From: Bordetella genomosp. 1 | GTDB lineage: Bacteria; Pseudomonadota; Gammaproteobacteria; Burkholderiales; Burkholderiaceae_B | DNA length: 64,000 bases | NCBI RefSeq assembly: GCF_002261335.1 | Contig: NZ_NEVL01000001.1 | Location: forward strand, 248,001-312,000 | Direction of reading: 5' to 3' | Shown: positions 23,981-33,873 of the stretch, piece after piece | How the letters are laid out: each line of letters begins with the position of its first letter | How positions within the stretch are numbered: position 1 is the stretch's first letter | Notes under the pieces: model-generated | The model's input: the letters and a program-made list of their open reading frames with translations, nothing else | Database searches by the model: none | What the model was told of the DNA's origin: nothing | Translations under genes and position numbers: made by a program

Positions 23981-24949
23981 TCAGAAGCTGACGGCCAGCC
24001 CCACGGAGAAGCCCCGCACGTTCGAGCCGAACAAGAATCGCCCGACCATCCGCGTGCGCGTGATGAAGACGTCGTAGGCACTGGAGTCCAGCTCGAGGCC
24101 GGCGCCCAGCGAGGTGAGCCTGTCGAAGCCGAGGATGCCGCGCTGGTCCCCCAGAAACTCGGAATGGGTGAGCTCGAGCACATAGCGCACGGGGCGTTGC
24201 AGCGCGGTCCAGCCGGTGGGCGCGCGATATCGCGCCCACAGATTCGCCGAGCGTGCGCTGGCGTTCCCTTTCACGGCCGCCGAGCTGTCGAAGCTCTGGA
24301 GCCGGATGTCCGAGTACCGCAGTTCCACATCGACCTCGTAGCCCGGGCGATAGTGTTCGTAGTCCAGCATCAGCGAACCGCCCAGGCCGTAGGCGTTCAA
24401 GGAGCCGCGGTCGAGAAAATCGATGTCCCGTCCGGTCTGCCTGCCGACATACCAGCTCGCCGCGCGTACGTCGCTGGACACGTTGCCGAGCGCGAAGTTG
24501 AAGATGGGCCGCAGCTTCAGCTCATCCGTCAGCTTGAAATCCCATCCGATGCCGCCGGTGGCGGAGAGGCTGTTCCATTTGGTCGGGATGGAGCGGGTCT
24601 CGGCGCCCTGGGTGGCGACGAACGTCGGGTCGTAGCGGCTCGCCGCGATCACGCCTTCGAGGTAGATCGGAACGGACTTCGAGATCGTGTCGCCGCCGCC
24701 CAGCTGGGTCATGAAAAACTCGTTCGATCCCGTGGTCGATCCGCCGCCGCTGCCGATGTTCAACGAGCTGGTCGTGATGTCGGGCACGATCGAGAACGAC
24801 ATCAGCGCCAGCACGCCGTTGGCGCGTTTCTGCAGATCGTCCTTGGTCAGGCGCAGGCCCTGTGCCTGCGCCGTGGAGAATGCCAGCGCGCAGAGCATGC
24901 TGGCGGCGAGCCCGATCCCCGTTCGGCATTTCCCGGACAACGCGATCAT
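23981..24949 (-). CDS. Outer-membrane beta-barrel protein, hypothetical
   Basis: A 322-aa protein with a Sec signal (GIGLAASMLCALAFSTAQAQG). After a helix-like KDDLQKRANGVLAL it shows alternating beta-strand patterns and ends with a strand and terminal Phe (VRGFSVGLAVSF), the usual outer-membrane assembly signal. Strands include KLRPIFNFALGNVSS, GGSLMLDYEHYRPGYEVDVELRYSDIRL and VRYVLELTHSEF. The family name is not recognised; it resembles solitary autotransporter-like barrels. It is 46 bases downstream of the DUF4239 gene in the same block. Confidence 0.75.
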   Translation of the reverse strand: MIALSGKCRTGIGLAASMLCALAFSTAQAQGLRLTKDDLQKRANGVLALMSFSIVPDITTSSLNIGSGGGSTTGSNEFFMTQLGGGDTISKSVPIYLEGVIAASRYDPTFVATQGAETRSIPTKWNSLSATGGIGWDFKLTDELKLRPIFNFALGNVSSDVRAASWYVGRQTGRDIDFLDRGSLNAYGLGGSLMLDYEHYRPGYEVDVELRYSDIRLQSFDSSAAVKGNASARSANLWARYRAPTGWTALQRPVRYVLELTHSEFLGDQRGILGFDRLTSLGAGLELDSSAYDVFITRTRMVGRFLFGSNVRGFSVGLAVSF

Positions 24950-24995
24950 GACGATTCTCTCTGCACGTTGATGAAGGATGTCGACGTCCGTGGGC

Positions 24996-25763
24996 TCAGG
25001 GGTTGACCATGGACGCGCGTTGCGCGACGAGCAGCGCGTCGCTCTGGTCGATCCTGATCGTTCCGATACGTGGGAATTCGTAGTCGACGATGATGTAGAG
25101 CGCGGATGTCATGACCAGGGCGTAGACGATGGGGTGCGTGAGCCCCGTGCGTCCGGCGGCGGCGAGCGTCATGCCCACGAGGCCCGCACTCACCAGCGCC
25201 AGCAGGCCGAGGAACACGTACGTCATCATGGGCGGATGCACCTTCTGCGTGACGGTCTGCGTGGTGGCGACATCGAACATCTCGTTGACGGCGGCGACGT
25301 ACGACGCCGCGAAGGGCGGCACGCTGACTTGCGCCGCCTGCATGGACCGGCGCCAGATGGATTGCTGGGCCGACGCCGCGCGCGCGGCGATGGCGTCGCG
25401 CGCATCGAAATCCGCGAGATTCCGGTAGTAGAGGATGCGCTCGTCCACGTAGCGGCGGAAGTCGTCGCGCAACGCGGGCTGCGCCTGCGGCGCCAGCAGG
25501 TCGATGCGCAGCCAGGCCGTGCCGATGGCGTTGACCTCCTGCACCAGAATGTTGCGCCGCTCCGCCATGCGTTGCGCGGCGCCCGAGAAGGTGAAGGCCA
25601 GCAGCAGGCCCAGCAGCGCGAAGACGGAGGCCTCGATGGCGGCGGCACCCGCCCGGCTCTTCTCGTCGCCGCCCTTGCCGAATCGCTTGCCGAGCGCGAT
25701 GGCGCCCAGCAGCAGCAGGAAGAACGAGACGGCGAGGGCCAACAGGATCAGGGAGTAGTTCAT
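24996..25763 (-). CDS. DUF4239 (bestrophin-like) membrane protein
   Basis: A 255-aa protein starting at ATG 25763. The two N-terminal membrane segments (LILLALAVSFFLLLLGAIALG, IEASVFALLGLLLAFTFSGAA), the RRNILVQEVNAIGTAWLRIDLL helix, the YVDERI motif and the two C-terminal membrane segments (MTYVFLGLLALVSAGLVGMTLAAAG, PIVYALVMTSALYIIVDYEFPRIG) match DUF4239, a family compared with bestrophin-like channels. Its activity is not known. It lies between the diguanylate cyclase and the outer-membrane protein. Confidence 0.83.
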   Translation of the reverse strand: MNYSLILLALAVSFFLLLLGAIALGKRFGKGGDEKSRAGAAAIEASVFALLGLLLAFTFSGAAQRMAERRNILVQEVNAIGTAWLRIDLLAPQAQPALRDDFRRYVDERILYYRNLADFDARDAIAARAASAQQSIWRRSMQAAQVSVPPFAASYVAAVNEMFDVATTQTVTQKVHPPMMTYVFLGLLALVSAGLVGMTLAAAGRTGLTHPIVYALVMTSALYIIVDYEFPRIGTIRIDQSDALLVAQRASMVNP

Positions 25764-25832
25764 CTTGGTTCCGGGGTCGGGCAAGGGAGGCATGCGAGCG
25801 CGTGGGGCAGGCGGGGCGGAACGTGCCGGGAT

Positions 25833-27380
25833 TCAGGGTGCGCCCGCCCAGACCTCGATCCGGTCGCGGCCGGCCCGCTTGGCCGCATAGAGCGCTTCGT
25901 CGGCGCGCTGCACCGCAAGCCCGATATCGCCGTCGGCGGGCGTCCATCCGGCGACGCCGCCCGAGATCGACACGTGGCCCACGCCCTCGATCGCGGCGGC
26001 GGCCACGCTCTGCCGGAGCCGCTGCGCCACGTCCAGCGCGATTGCCTGCGTGGCCGTGGGCAGCAACACCAGAAACTCCTCGCCGCCCGCGCGAAACGCC
26101 ACGTCCTGGGCGCGGATGGCGCGCTTGATGATGCCGGCGACCGCCACCAGCACCCGGTCGCCCGCCGCGTGGCCGTGGGTATCGTTGATGCGCTTGAAGT
26201 GATCCAGGTCGAGCGCGATGAAGGCGCCGCCCTGTCCGTCCCGGTCCCATTGCGCCAGCGCGGCGTCGAGCGCGCGGCGGTTGGCCAGGCCTGTCAGGGG
26301 ATCGGTGTGGCGCTGCGCGTCGAGCCGGCTGACTTCATGGCGATGCTGGGCCAGCGTGGCCTGCGTGGCGATGCTCAGCGTCTGTGCCTCGCGATACCAG
26401 CCGCGTGGCAGCGCCTCGTCGTGGCGCCTGCCTTCCAGCACCGCCGCCAGCCGGCGCAGGGGTGCCGCCACGGCGTAGGAAAGCGCGACGACCGTCAACA
26501 GCGTGAGCAGCGCCGGCGCGAGCGCGCGGCGGACGGCCTCGCCCAGCAGGCTGCGCACGGGCGCCATGATGGCCTGCACCGGCTGCCGCGCAACCACCGT
26601 CCAGCTTTCCTTGCCCACCGCGATGGGCGCGTAGCCCACGACCAGGTCGCCGTCGCGCGACGCAACGACGCGTGCGCCGGGGCGCGCGATCGCAGCGTTC
26701 ATGTCGAGCGGCAGCGGCTTCGCGCCCGCCGCGTAGAGATACAGCACGCGCGCGTCGGCGCTCTGCAGAAAGGCCTGCATGCCGGTGCCGGCGGCGGGAT
26801 CGGCGATCAGGCGCTGCATGCCGCCGTCCTGCTCGAGTCCGACCTGCACGACCAGCGTCGCGCCGCCGTGCGCCGGCGCATCCGCGTCGATGCGCCGGCG
26901 CAGCGTCAGCATGGCGCGATCCGCGCTGCCGTGCGTCACCGACAAACTCGGCGTGTCTGGCGTTTGGTCGGTGGCGGGGCCCGGGGCCTCGGCAGCCGCG
27001 CCCGCGGGGCTGACCGCAAGTGTCTTGCCGTCGGCGTCGATCAACATCGCCACGAGCGAGCCGTCCACCTGGCGTCGGAGGCGTTCCAGCTCGCGCCGGG
27101 TGGCCTCGGGCGAATCGGCCTGGCGCAGCGCCTGCGCGCTCGCGTCGGCTTGCCGGTCCAATGCCGCCAGGTAGATGCCGATGGCTTGCGACAGCTTCTC
27201 CGCGTAGGCCTGGGTCTCGCGCTCGGCGTGCGCGAGCGCGCGCTCCTGCTGCACGTCGTAGCTCGCGAAGAATGCGCTGTAGAAACCGACGCCTACGCCG
27301 AGGACGGTAAGCGTCACGAGGATCGCAAGCAGGCCGGGGAGCCTGCGGGTTGCCGCTCGTCTGTGGGGCGCTGTCGCCAT
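25833..27380 (-). CDS. Membrane-bound diguanylate cyclase (sensor plus GGDEF)
   Basis: A 515-aa protein. It has a membrane segment at about residues 14-36, a large periplasmic Cache-like sensing region (VDGSLVAMLIDADGKTLAVSP, GYAPIAVGKESWTVVARQP), a second membrane segment near residue 290-312, and a C-terminal GGDEF domain. The active motif is AGGEEF, preceded five residues earlier by RAQD, an intact inhibitory I-site, so it should make c-di-GMP with product inhibition. The substrate-binding text DPLTGLANRRALDAAL and DLDHFKRINDTHGHAAGD is intact. Lying inside the DUF1254/DUF3300 block, it may link that system's signal to c-di-GMP. Confidence 0.92.
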   Translation of the reverse strand: MATAPHRRAATRRLPGLLAILVTLTVLGVGVGFYSAFFASYDVQQERALAHAERETQAYAEKLSQAIGIYLAALDRQADASAQALRQADSPEATRRELERLRRQVDGSLVAMLIDADGKTLAVSPAGAAAEAPGPATDQTPDTPSLSVTHGSADRAMLTLRRRIDADAPAHGGATLVVQVGLEQDGGMQRLIADPAAGTGMQAFLQSADARVLYLYAAGAKPLPLDMNAAIARPGARVVASRDGDLVVGYAPIAVGKESWTVVARQPVQAIMAPVRSLLGEAVRRALAPALLTLLTVVALSYAVAAPLRRLAAVLEGRRHDEALPRGWYREAQTLSIATQATLAQHRHEVSRLDAQRHTDPLTGLANRRALDAALAQWDRDGQGGAFIALDLDHFKRINDTHGHAAGDRVLVAVAGIIKRAIRAQDVAFRAGGEEFLVLLPTATQAIALDVAQRLRQSVAAAAIEGVGHVSISGGVAGWTPADGDIGLAVQRADEALYAAKRAGRDRIEVWAGAP

Positions 27381-27456
27381 GCGCTGCTTCCGGTTAGGGG
27401 CCTGCGTGCCAATGGCGTCTGCCGATCTCGGCGGCAGACGCCCTCGGGCAGTCGGT

Positions 27457-28938
27457 TCACTTCACTTTGACGATGTCGTCCGGCCTCCAGGTCTGGTCGT
27501 AGAACGCGTTCTCCGCGCCGTAGAGTCGCAAGGTGATGAGCACGGCACGCTCGGGCACGGTCTTGATGAAGGCGGCGTCCACCACGTCCTTGGGCTTTTC
27601 CGGGCCGAACCAGATCTCGATCGACCCGTCCTTCTGCTTCGGGATGTCGTAGTAGCCGTTGGTGGAGGGCATGAGCTGGTCGGTCTCCGGCATGGTGCCG
27701 TCGGTCACGTTGTAGACCGTCACCGCCCAGAACAGGGCCGCGGGAATGCCCTCGGGAATCCGCAGCTTGTAGGTGTGCGAGCCGTTGAGCAGGTCGCCAT
27801 TCGCGTCGCGCACCGTGAGGGGGTACTTGGATCCCGCGCCCGTCGTGCGCATCACCATCGCCGGCGCCGACGAATACGCCACCTGGAAGAAGGCGGCGCG
27901 CTGGTCCACGTCGAGATAGTTGTCCTGCATCCATTCGGCCGTCGCGCCGGCCCAGGTGGTCTCCCACTGCCGGTCCTTGTAGTACAGATTGCGCTTGTCG
28001 TCGCGGCCCAGCTGGCGGTGGGCCATGATCATGCGCGGCGCCGTCTCGACGGCCTTCTTGAGCAGTTCCTGCTGGCGCGGCGTGGGCTTGAAGGGCTGGC
28101 CCTTCACGATGCCGATCGAGGCGAGCACGCCGCGCAGTTCCGGATCGATGGCCGCGATCGGCTCGTAGTCGACGAACGCCTTGAGCTTGTTCCAGTACTC
28201 CTGGTCGACCGGATACATCATGTCGATGCGCTTGCCGGTGCCATCCGGAAACTCCATTGGCTTGACGTCTTTCTCGGCCGCCCACAGCGGGTAGATGCGG
28301 GTGGACTCGGCGGCCTTGACCGCGGGCGTCGGATCCGGCTTGCCGTCGCCCTTGCCCATGATGGTGCGGAAGAACAGGAACACGTTGTAGGTGGGCGACT
28401 TGAACACGAAGTAGCCGCTCGGCACGTGGCCGTCATAGTCCGGCGGCAGCAGCAGATACAGGCCGCCGCGCGCGCGGTCGGGCCCGACCGCGCCCACGTC
28501 GGTGAGCGTGCGCTGGAAGAAGTCGGTGAACATGCCGATGACGTTGGCCGGCGCATTGACGACCAGCGGACCGGTCTTCTTCAGGTCGAGGTAGTTCATG
28601 GAATAGATCACGTCGGCGTTCGGCGTGGGCACCATCGCGCGCGCATCCATGCGCTCCTTCCAGATCGGCAGCACGTTGTAGCCCGCGCCGAAGGCCTTCT
28701 CCGAGCCGTCGCGCATGCCGATCACGTTGAGCGCCGGCAGCATCGTGATGTAGGCATGGATGGCGCGCTGGTAGTAGAGCTCGTCGCGCAGGCTCTCGGC
28801 CTCCTTTTCGTCGAGCCAGTTGCCGCCATTGAGTTGCCGCACCAGCGGCGACATGGGGGCCGCGGCATTTTGCGCCACCGCGGCGGCGCAGGTGCAGGCG
28901 GCGAGCAGGGCTGCCGCGAGGGTCAGGCGAGTCTTCAT
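27457..28938 (-). CDS. DUF1254/DUF1214 domain protein (exported)
   Basis: A 493-aa protein with a Sec signal (LTLAAALLAACTCAAAVAQ). DUF1254 features at about residues 55-190 include QRAIHAYITMLPALNVIGMRDG, PTPNADVIYSMNYLDL, MFTDFFQRTLTDVG and YFVFKSPTYNVFLFFRT. The C-terminal DUF1214 half has THTYKLRIPEGIPAALFWAVTVYN and GSIEIWFGPEKP. It is cotranscribed with another DUF1254 gene 81 bases upstream and the diguanylate cyclase 76 bases downstream. It is clearly divergent in sequence from the pair at 3722-6789. Confidence 0.88.
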   Translation of the reverse strand: MKTRLTLAAALLAACTCAAAVAQNAAAPMSPLVRQLNGGNWLDEKEAESLRDELYYQRAIHAYITMLPALNVIGMRDGSEKAFGAGYNVLPIWKERMDARAMVPTPNADVIYSMNYLDLKKTGPLVVNAPANVIGMFTDFFQRTLTDVGAVGPDRARGGLYLLLPPDYDGHVPSGYFVFKSPTYNVFLFFRTIMGKGDGKPDPTPAVKAAESTRIYPLWAAEKDVKPMEFPDGTGKRIDMMYPVDQEYWNKLKAFVDYEPIAAIDPELRGVLASIGIVKGQPFKPTPRQQELLKKAVETAPRMIMAHRQLGRDDKRNLYYKDRQWETTWAGATAEWMQDNYLDVDQRAAFFQVAYSSAPAMVMRTTGAGSKYPLTVRDANGDLLNGSHTYKLRIPEGIPAALFWAVTVYNVTDGTMPETDQLMPSTNGYYDIPKQKDGSIEIWFGPEKPKDVVDAAFIKTVPERAVLITLRLYGAENAFYDQTWRPDDIVKVK

Positions 28939-29019
28939 GGTGTCACCGATGGGTAGGTTGTCATGCGTCGGCGCCGGTCGTCCTGATCGATCGCGGGTCG
29001 GGACGGCCGGCGCATCGGC

Positions 29020-30480
29020 TTACTGCACTTTCTTGATGACCGGCGGCTGCCAGGTGCCGTCCAGGATCGCCTTCTCGCCCCAGTACGCGCGCAGGTAGAG
29101 CGAGATGGGCTCGGAGGGCGACGGCAGCCAGTTGGCCTCCTTGTCCTTGCCCGGCGAGGTGGGGCCGACGTACAGCGTCAGCGAGCCGTCCTGCCCGCGC
29201 ACCAGGTCGCGGTTCTTGGTGCCGAGCGAGTAGCGCTTCAGTTCGTTCTCGCTGAAGAGGTGATGCTTGTTGTAGAGCGTGAGCGACCAGAAGCCCTTGA
29301 CCGGCGGCAGCTGCCCGGCGGGGAAGGTGATCTCGTAGCGCTGGCTGCCATCGAGCTGCGCGCCGGTGCCGTCGAAGTCGGTGTAGAAGTACTGGGTCTC
29401 GTTCGGCCGGTTGTCGAACATGTTCGATTTGGCCGTGCCGGTGCGATTGAAGTAGTCGAGGCCGGTCTGCGCGTTGTTGACCGAGCGGTTCCATTGATTG
29501 CCGGCCGGCTTGCCGTTGTGCTTCCAGCGGAAGAACGGCCCGATCACTTCTTCCTCGGTCTCCTTGGCGACCTGCAGCAGCGCCTCCTTGATGGCGGGAT
29601 CCTTCTGTGCCGCGGCGAGCACGGCGCGGAATTGCGCGTACATGGCTTCTTCGCCCGGCAGCGGCGGCACCATCTCCAGCACCTGGGGCAGCTGGTCGAA
29701 GAATTTTTCCGGGATCACCCAGCGGGTCTCGCCGCTGCTCGCGCTCTCGGCATTGGGATTGGGGATGTCGGGCGTGGTCTTCCAGTCGATGGTCTTCATC
29801 TTCCCGTCGAACTCCTTGAGCGGATAGAAGACCATCTGGTTGATCTTGCCCTGGATGGCCGCGCGATCCGCGTCCGTGTCGTCCATGAAGATGCGGGGAA
29901 TGGCATTGGCCAGCACGGTCGGGCTGCGGATGATGCCCTGCACGCCCTTGGGCTTTTCGCCTTTCCAGTTCGGCCCGACCAGCAGATAGAAGCCGGGCTT
30001 GGAGCCATAAGGCTTGCCGAGTTCGCCGAACTGGTTGGTGCGCTGGTCGTACAGGGCATAGACCCAGAAGCGGTCGCCGAAGTCCGGCACCTGGGCGATC
30101 ACGGGCTCCTCGTCCAGCGAGAAAAAGCCCAGCCCATACACCACGTCCTGGTTGGGGCAGGTGACGAACGTCTCGCTCGGCGTGATGTAGTCGTGCAGCA
30201 TGCCGATCTTGCCGCGCGGCGCCGCGGGCAGGATGCCGCCCAGCAGACCGGGATGGGGTGCCTGGGTGATGCGGTCGTGCCGGTTCATCATGTTCACCAT
30301 CGGCCACGCCCACACATAGGCCATACGCCCGATGGTCTTGGCGTACTCAGGATGCATGACGATGTCGGGCGCGGGCATCGTCAAGGTGTCTTTGGTGGTG
30401 GAGGCGGCGTGCAGCGCGGCCGGAACGGCGGCAAGCAGCATCGAGCAGCCCAGGGACAGGGCGACGAATCGGTTCTTCAT
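29020..30480 (-). CDS. DUF1254/DUF1214 domain protein (exported)
   Basis: A 486-aa protein with a Sec signal ([23 protein letters not shown]). DUF1254 elements are [39 protein letters not shown] and [18 protein letters not shown]. The DUF1214 end has [37 protein letters not shown] and [21 protein letters not shown]. The [12 protein letters not shown] region and the [18 protein letters not shown] text identify a subfamily different from its neighbour, so the four DUF1254 proteins of the window are not recent duplicates. It lies 69 bases after the DUF2950 gene. Confidence 0.88.
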   Translation of the reverse strand: MKNRFVALSLGCSMLLAAVPAALHAASTTKDTLTMPAPDIVMHPEYAKTIGRMAYVWAWPMVNMMNRHDRITQAPHPGLLGGILPAAPRGKIGMLHDYITPSETFVTCPNQDVVYGLGFFSLDEEPVIAQVPDFGDRFWVYALYDQRTNQFGELGKPYGSKPGFYLLVGPNWKGEKPKGVQGIIRSPTVLANAIPRIFMDDTDADRAAIQGKINQMVFYPLKEFDGKMKTIDWKTTPDIPNPNAESASSGETRWVIPEKFFDQLPQVLEMVPPLPGEEAMYAQFRAVLAAAQKDPAIKEALLQVAKETEEEVIGPFFRWKHNGKPAGNQWNRSVNNAQTGLDYFNRTGTAKSNMFDNRPNETQYFYTDFDGTGAQLDGSQRYEITFPAGQLPPVKGFWSLTLYNKHHLFSENELKRYSLGTKNRDLVRGQDGSLTLYVGPTSPGKDKEANWLPSPSEPISLYLRAYWGEKAILDGTWQPPVIKKVQ

Positions 30481-30549
30481 TGAACATCTCCGTGAATGAC
30501 GCGCGCGGCGGCGACGGAAGGCGGCCGTCGAAGAGGGAATGCCTGGGGG

Positions 30550-31302
30550 CTACTGGACGTGGCGCGTCTCCTTGACCGTCCGGTCCGCCCCGATCGTGAA
30601 CGTCCGCTCGCCGGATTGGCCGCGCGCCGCCGGCCAGGCGCGGAAGGCGCAGCCGCTCTCGTTCTGCGGCGTCGTCACGGCGTAGTGATAGCCATGCCAG
30701 GCGTCCGACGCCGGCGTGTCGGGCGTCATGACCAGCGCTTCGTCGCCCATCGGGCTGGGCTGCGGATCGCTGCCGGCGTCCCAATACAGTCCGTCGGTGG
30801 CGCCCTCGCGGCTCACGATGCGCGCGGCGGGGCGGCCGTGGCTCGCGCGATAGCGATCCTGCGCGGTGCAAAGCGCGACCAGCGTCTCGATCGCGGCGGC
30901 TTCGTTGCGCGCGATGCGCCGCACCCGCATCTCCTCGACGCCCGCGCGCAGATCGAACGACCAGCGGCCGTTGCGCTCGACCAGCGGTGCCGGGAAGGTC
31001 CAGTCCTGGCGGCCGACGAGCAGGGCCGCCCTGCCCGGTGCCGTCCGGGCCACCTCGTGATGCTCGTGCCACGCCGCCAGGAAGGCGTAGACGTCGTCGC
31101 GCGCGATGCTGTCGAGTGGCACGAAGTGGCGGAATTGCGGCCCCAGGCTGCGCTTCAGCGCCTCTTCGTCGCCGGTCGCGATCGCCGTCACCAGCGCGTC
31201 GGCGGCGGCCTCTGCGCTGTCGTAGCGGGCCTGGGCCAGGGCGGGCGGCGCAATGGCGACGGCCAGCGCCAGGGCCAGTCCAAAACGTTTGAGTGCTCGC
31301 AT
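30550..31302 (-). CDS. DUF2950 family exported protein
   Basis: A 250-aa protein with a signal peptide (FGLALALAVAIAPPALAQA). The DUF2950 pattern is clear: YDSAEAAADALVTAIATGDEEALKRSLGP, PAPLVERNGRWSFDLRAGVEEMRVRRIARNEAAAIET, DGLYWDAG, WHGYHYAVTT and CAFRAWPAARGQSGERTFTIGAD. The family is periplasmic or cell-surface and of unknown function. It is typically encoded next to DUF3300, as here: its ATG overlaps the DUF3300 stop by one base (TGATG). Confidence 0.9.
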   Translation of the reverse strand: MRALKRFGLALALAVAIAPPALAQARYDSAEAAADALVTAIATGDEEALKRSLGPQFRHFVPLDSIARDDVYAFLAAWHEHHEVARTAPGRAALLVGRQDWTFPAPLVERNGRWSFDLRAGVEEMRVRRIARNEAAAIETLVALCTAQDRYRASHGRPAARIVSREGATDGLYWDAGSDPQPSPMGDEALVMTPDTPASDAWHGYHYAVTTPQNESGCAFRAWPAARGQSGERTFTIGADRTVKETRHVQ

Positions 31303-32579
31303 CAGCGTCTCCCGTGACTGCGTTCGATGTGGCGTCCGCCGCCACCGCCGTCGCGATGCGGCGCGGCGCGCGGGGCCTGTTGCGCCGGGCGCGGGTGCGG
31401 CGCCGCGGCGGCCTGACGTGGGCCGCCCGCACCACGCAGTGCGTTGTCGCGGTTGTTGTCGCGCGAGCGCGCCGCCGCGGCGCTGCGGGCTTCGTTGCGG
31501 CTGCGATTGGCCTGAGGCGCGGCGTTGCGCTCCGGCGTGGCGCGGTGCTGTCCCGCGCCCTGCGCGCCCGGGCGCCCGCCGGCCTGACCGCCCGGCCGTG
31601 CGCCGCCCGGCGAGCCCCGCTCGCGCATGACCTGCTGCGCATGATCGCGCCGCGCCTGCTGGGCATCGGCCGGACGCTGGGCACCCGGCAGCTGTGCGCC
31701 CTGCCCGCGCGGCGCGGTCTGCGCCGTCCGGCGTCCGGCGTCGAAGCGCTGCTGCGTCGCGCCGCCGCGGTAGGGTTGGGCGCCGCGGCGGGCCGGGTCA
31801 TGGCTCCAGTTCACGTTCGCGCGGTTCGCGTCGATGCGGCGATTGACGTTGATGTTGTTGTAGCGGTTGACGTCGATGTCCACGTCGTTGTGGCCCCAGT
31901 CGAAGCCGCCCCACAGCGAATCGGCGATGGCGATGCCGGTGCCGAACGCGAGACCGCCCACCAGCGCGGAGGCGAAGGCGGAACCGGGCGGCGGCGGATA
32001 GTAGGCGGGCGGATAGGCGGGATAGGGCCAGGTCCCATAGACCGTGCCGGGGTTGTAGGTCGGCACGTACACGGTCTGCGGCGAGGCCGGCGCGACGCTG
32101 ATGTAGGTGTTGCCGCCCTCGGTGCTGGTGCTGACCTTCTGCTGCGCGTTGCTCGCCAGGTTGCCGGCACGCTGCGCCTGCTGCCGCAGCCGCTGCACCG
32201 ACGCCATGACGTCGTCGGGTTGATCGAGAAAGGCATTGCCCAGCGACAGCACCCAGTCGGGCTGGCGTCCCATCATGTCGATCACCGACGGAAAGCCGAC
32301 GAGCGAGATCACGCTGGGATCCCAGGCCTGGTCCTGGGCCGCCTTCACCGCCGCGTCGCCCTGCAGCGAGCCGTGCTGGCTGGCCCAGGCCGCGGCGGCC
32401 TTGACGTCGTCGGGGTAGGTCGAGGCCATCAGCAACTGCGACAGCAGCGCATCGGGATAGAGCGCCACCGGCGCCAGCATCTGGTCGAGCTGTTCCTTGC
32501 CGAACGCCGCGGACTGCGGCTGCGCCGGCGCATGCGCCAGTGCCAGGACCGCGATCAGCAATACCCATATTCGCTTCAT
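31302..32579 (-). CDS. DUF3300 family exported protein with Arg/Gln/Gly-rich tail
   Basis: A 425-aa protein. A short signal (VLLIAVLALAHAPAQPQ) is followed by the DUF3300 domain at about residues 25-230: LDQMLAPVALYPDALLSQLLMASTYP, VKAAAAWAS, AWDPSVISLVGFPSVIDMMGRQPDW, LGNAFLDQPDDVMASVQRLRQQAQ, VYVPTYNPGTVYGTWPYPAYPPAYY and the glycine-rich AFASALVGGLAFGTGIAIA. After residue 260 it becomes low-complexity, rich in Arg, Ala, Gln and Gly, and is probably disordered and surface-exposed. DUF3300 proteins have no established role. It is coupled to DUF2950 by an overlapping stop/start. Confidence 0.9.
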   Translation of the reverse strand: MKRIWVLLIAVLALAHAPAQPQSAAFGKEQLDQMLAPVALYPDALLSQLLMASTYPDDVKAAAAWASQHGSLQGDAAVKAAQDQAWDPSVISLVGFPSVIDMMGRQPDWVLSLGNAFLDQPDDVMASVQRLRQQAQRAGNLASNAQQKVSTSTEGGNTYISVAPASPQTVYVPTYNPGTVYGTWPYPAYPPAYYPPPPGSAFASALVGGLAFGTGIAIADSLWGGFDWGHNDVDIDVNRYNNINVNRRIDANRANVNWSHDPARRGAQPYRGGATQQRFDAGRRTAQTAPRGQGAQLPGAQRPADAQQARRDHAQQVMRERGSPGGARPGGQAGGRPGAQGAGQHRATPERNAAPQANRSRNEARSAAAARSRDNNRDNALRGAGGPRQAAAAPHPRPAQQAPRAAPHRDGGGGGRHIERSHGRR

Positions 32580-32691
32580 ACGTCTCTCCCATGCCGATCG
32601 GACGATTGGTGAAACTTCGCGATGATGCTGGTCTTGCAGCAGGACGCCTGTGCGGGTCGGCCTGGGACTACGCGTGCGCTGGACGCGCGCT

Positions 32692-33873
32692 TCAGAGCAG
32701 CGTGAAAAGCAGTTTGCTCAGGGTCGTCTGGACGGGCCACTGCGTCGCGATCAGGATCAGCAGGGGCAGCGCGGCCGGCACCACGATCTTCAACAGAAGG
32801 GTCTTGCTGATCACCGCGGGCCGCATGCTCGCGACCGACTCATACAGCACCCGGATGTCGGCCACGGGGCCGAGTTCCGGCGCATCGAGGATCGGTGCGT
32901 CGGCAACGGGCTCGCGCTCGATCCAGCGGCGATGCACCGCGCGGCCGTGGCTTGCCAACAGCGCGCCGTAGTCGAGCATCGCCTGGCGCCGTGCGCGCAG
33001 CAGAAGCGGGGTGAACGCCATCAGCGGCGCCATGCCGATGAGCACCAGTACCGCCAGCAGTGCGCCGATCTGCACATACAGCGCCGGCACCGGCACGTCG
33101 TGATAGAAAACCTGGTGGGCCCACGCGCCGGCCATGACGGCGGACAGCGAGAACAGCACCGGGCCGTAGACGGCGGGCAGTCGTTCGAGAAACCCCAGTC
33201 CGCCCATGCGGTCGGGATGCTGCACCGCGAGCCGCAGCGGCAGGCGCGCGATCCGCCACAGCAGCAGGCCCAGCAGGATCAGGCGCCAGGCCCAGGCCAG
33301 CAGCAGCGTGGAGAAGATCGGCCGCGTCACGAGCAGGAACCACCACGTACCGAACTGCATGGCGGCGTTGTCGGTGGCCGACCAGCGCATCTCGTCCGGA
33401 TTGGGCGATACCAGGAATGCCGCCGTCCACGTCAGCACGACGCCGAGGATGATGACCCACGGCAGCATGCGCTGCTTGATGGCGACGATGCCTTGAATGA
33501 TGGCTTCGAACCTCGGGGCCAGGGCCGCATCGACGACGCCCGATTGCCTGAACTGCCGCAGACACAGCGCGACGTTGTCGCGCGCCACGCCCTCGGCCAG
33601 CACCAGCAGCGGAATGGCGACGAGGCAGCGGATATGGATGCCGAAATGGCCGAACAGCGGTTCCCCGGGCGGCTCGGCGCGCAGGCTCGTGCCGGACAGC
33701 ACGGCGGCAATCACCAGCGGCAGCCACGCGACCATGGCGTAGAGCAGTGCGCGGCGCTTCAGGCCCAGCCCGGAAGCCGGAATGACGCCCATGCGACGTT
33801 GTATCCGCGAAAGCACATCGCCGTCGATGAGCGAAAACGGAACTTCCTTCCCCGATTCCAGCATGTGAGCCAT
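32692..33873 (-). CDS. Polytopic membrane protein, 393 aa, unknown
   Basis: A 393-aa protein with about six to seven membrane segments: LLYAMVAWLPLVIAAVLSG, CLVAIPLLVLAEGVA, MLPWVIILGVVLTWTAAFLV, WWFLLVTRPIFSTLLLAWAWRLILLGLLLW, VYGPVLFSLSAVMAGAWAH, IGALLAVLVLIGMAPLMAF and a C-terminal IVVPAALPLLILIATQWPV. ATG 33873 is used because the frame upstream is not protein-like. It is the first gene of the minus-strand block, separated by 217 bases from a divergent AraC regulator. No enzymatic motif is visible; I do not recognise the family. Confidence 0.78.
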   Translation of the reverse strand: MAHMLESGKEVPFSLIDGDVLSRIQRRMGVIPASGLGLKRRALLYAMVAWLPLVIAAVLSGTSLRAEPPGEPLFGHFGIHIRCLVAIPLLVLAEGVARDNVALCLRQFRQSGVVDAALAPRFEAIIQGIVAIKQRMLPWVIILGVVLTWTAAFLVSPNPDEMRWSATDNAAMQFGTWWFLLVTRPIFSTLLLAWAWRLILLGLLLWRIARLPLRLAVQHPDRMGGLGFLERLPAVYGPVLFSLSAVMAGAWAHQVFYHDVPVPALYVQIGALLAVLVLIGMAPLMAFTPLLLRARRQAMLDYGALLASHGRAVHRRWIEREPVADAPILDAPELGPVADIRVLYESVASMRPAVISKTLLLKIVVPAALPLLILIATQWPVQTTLSKLLFTLL

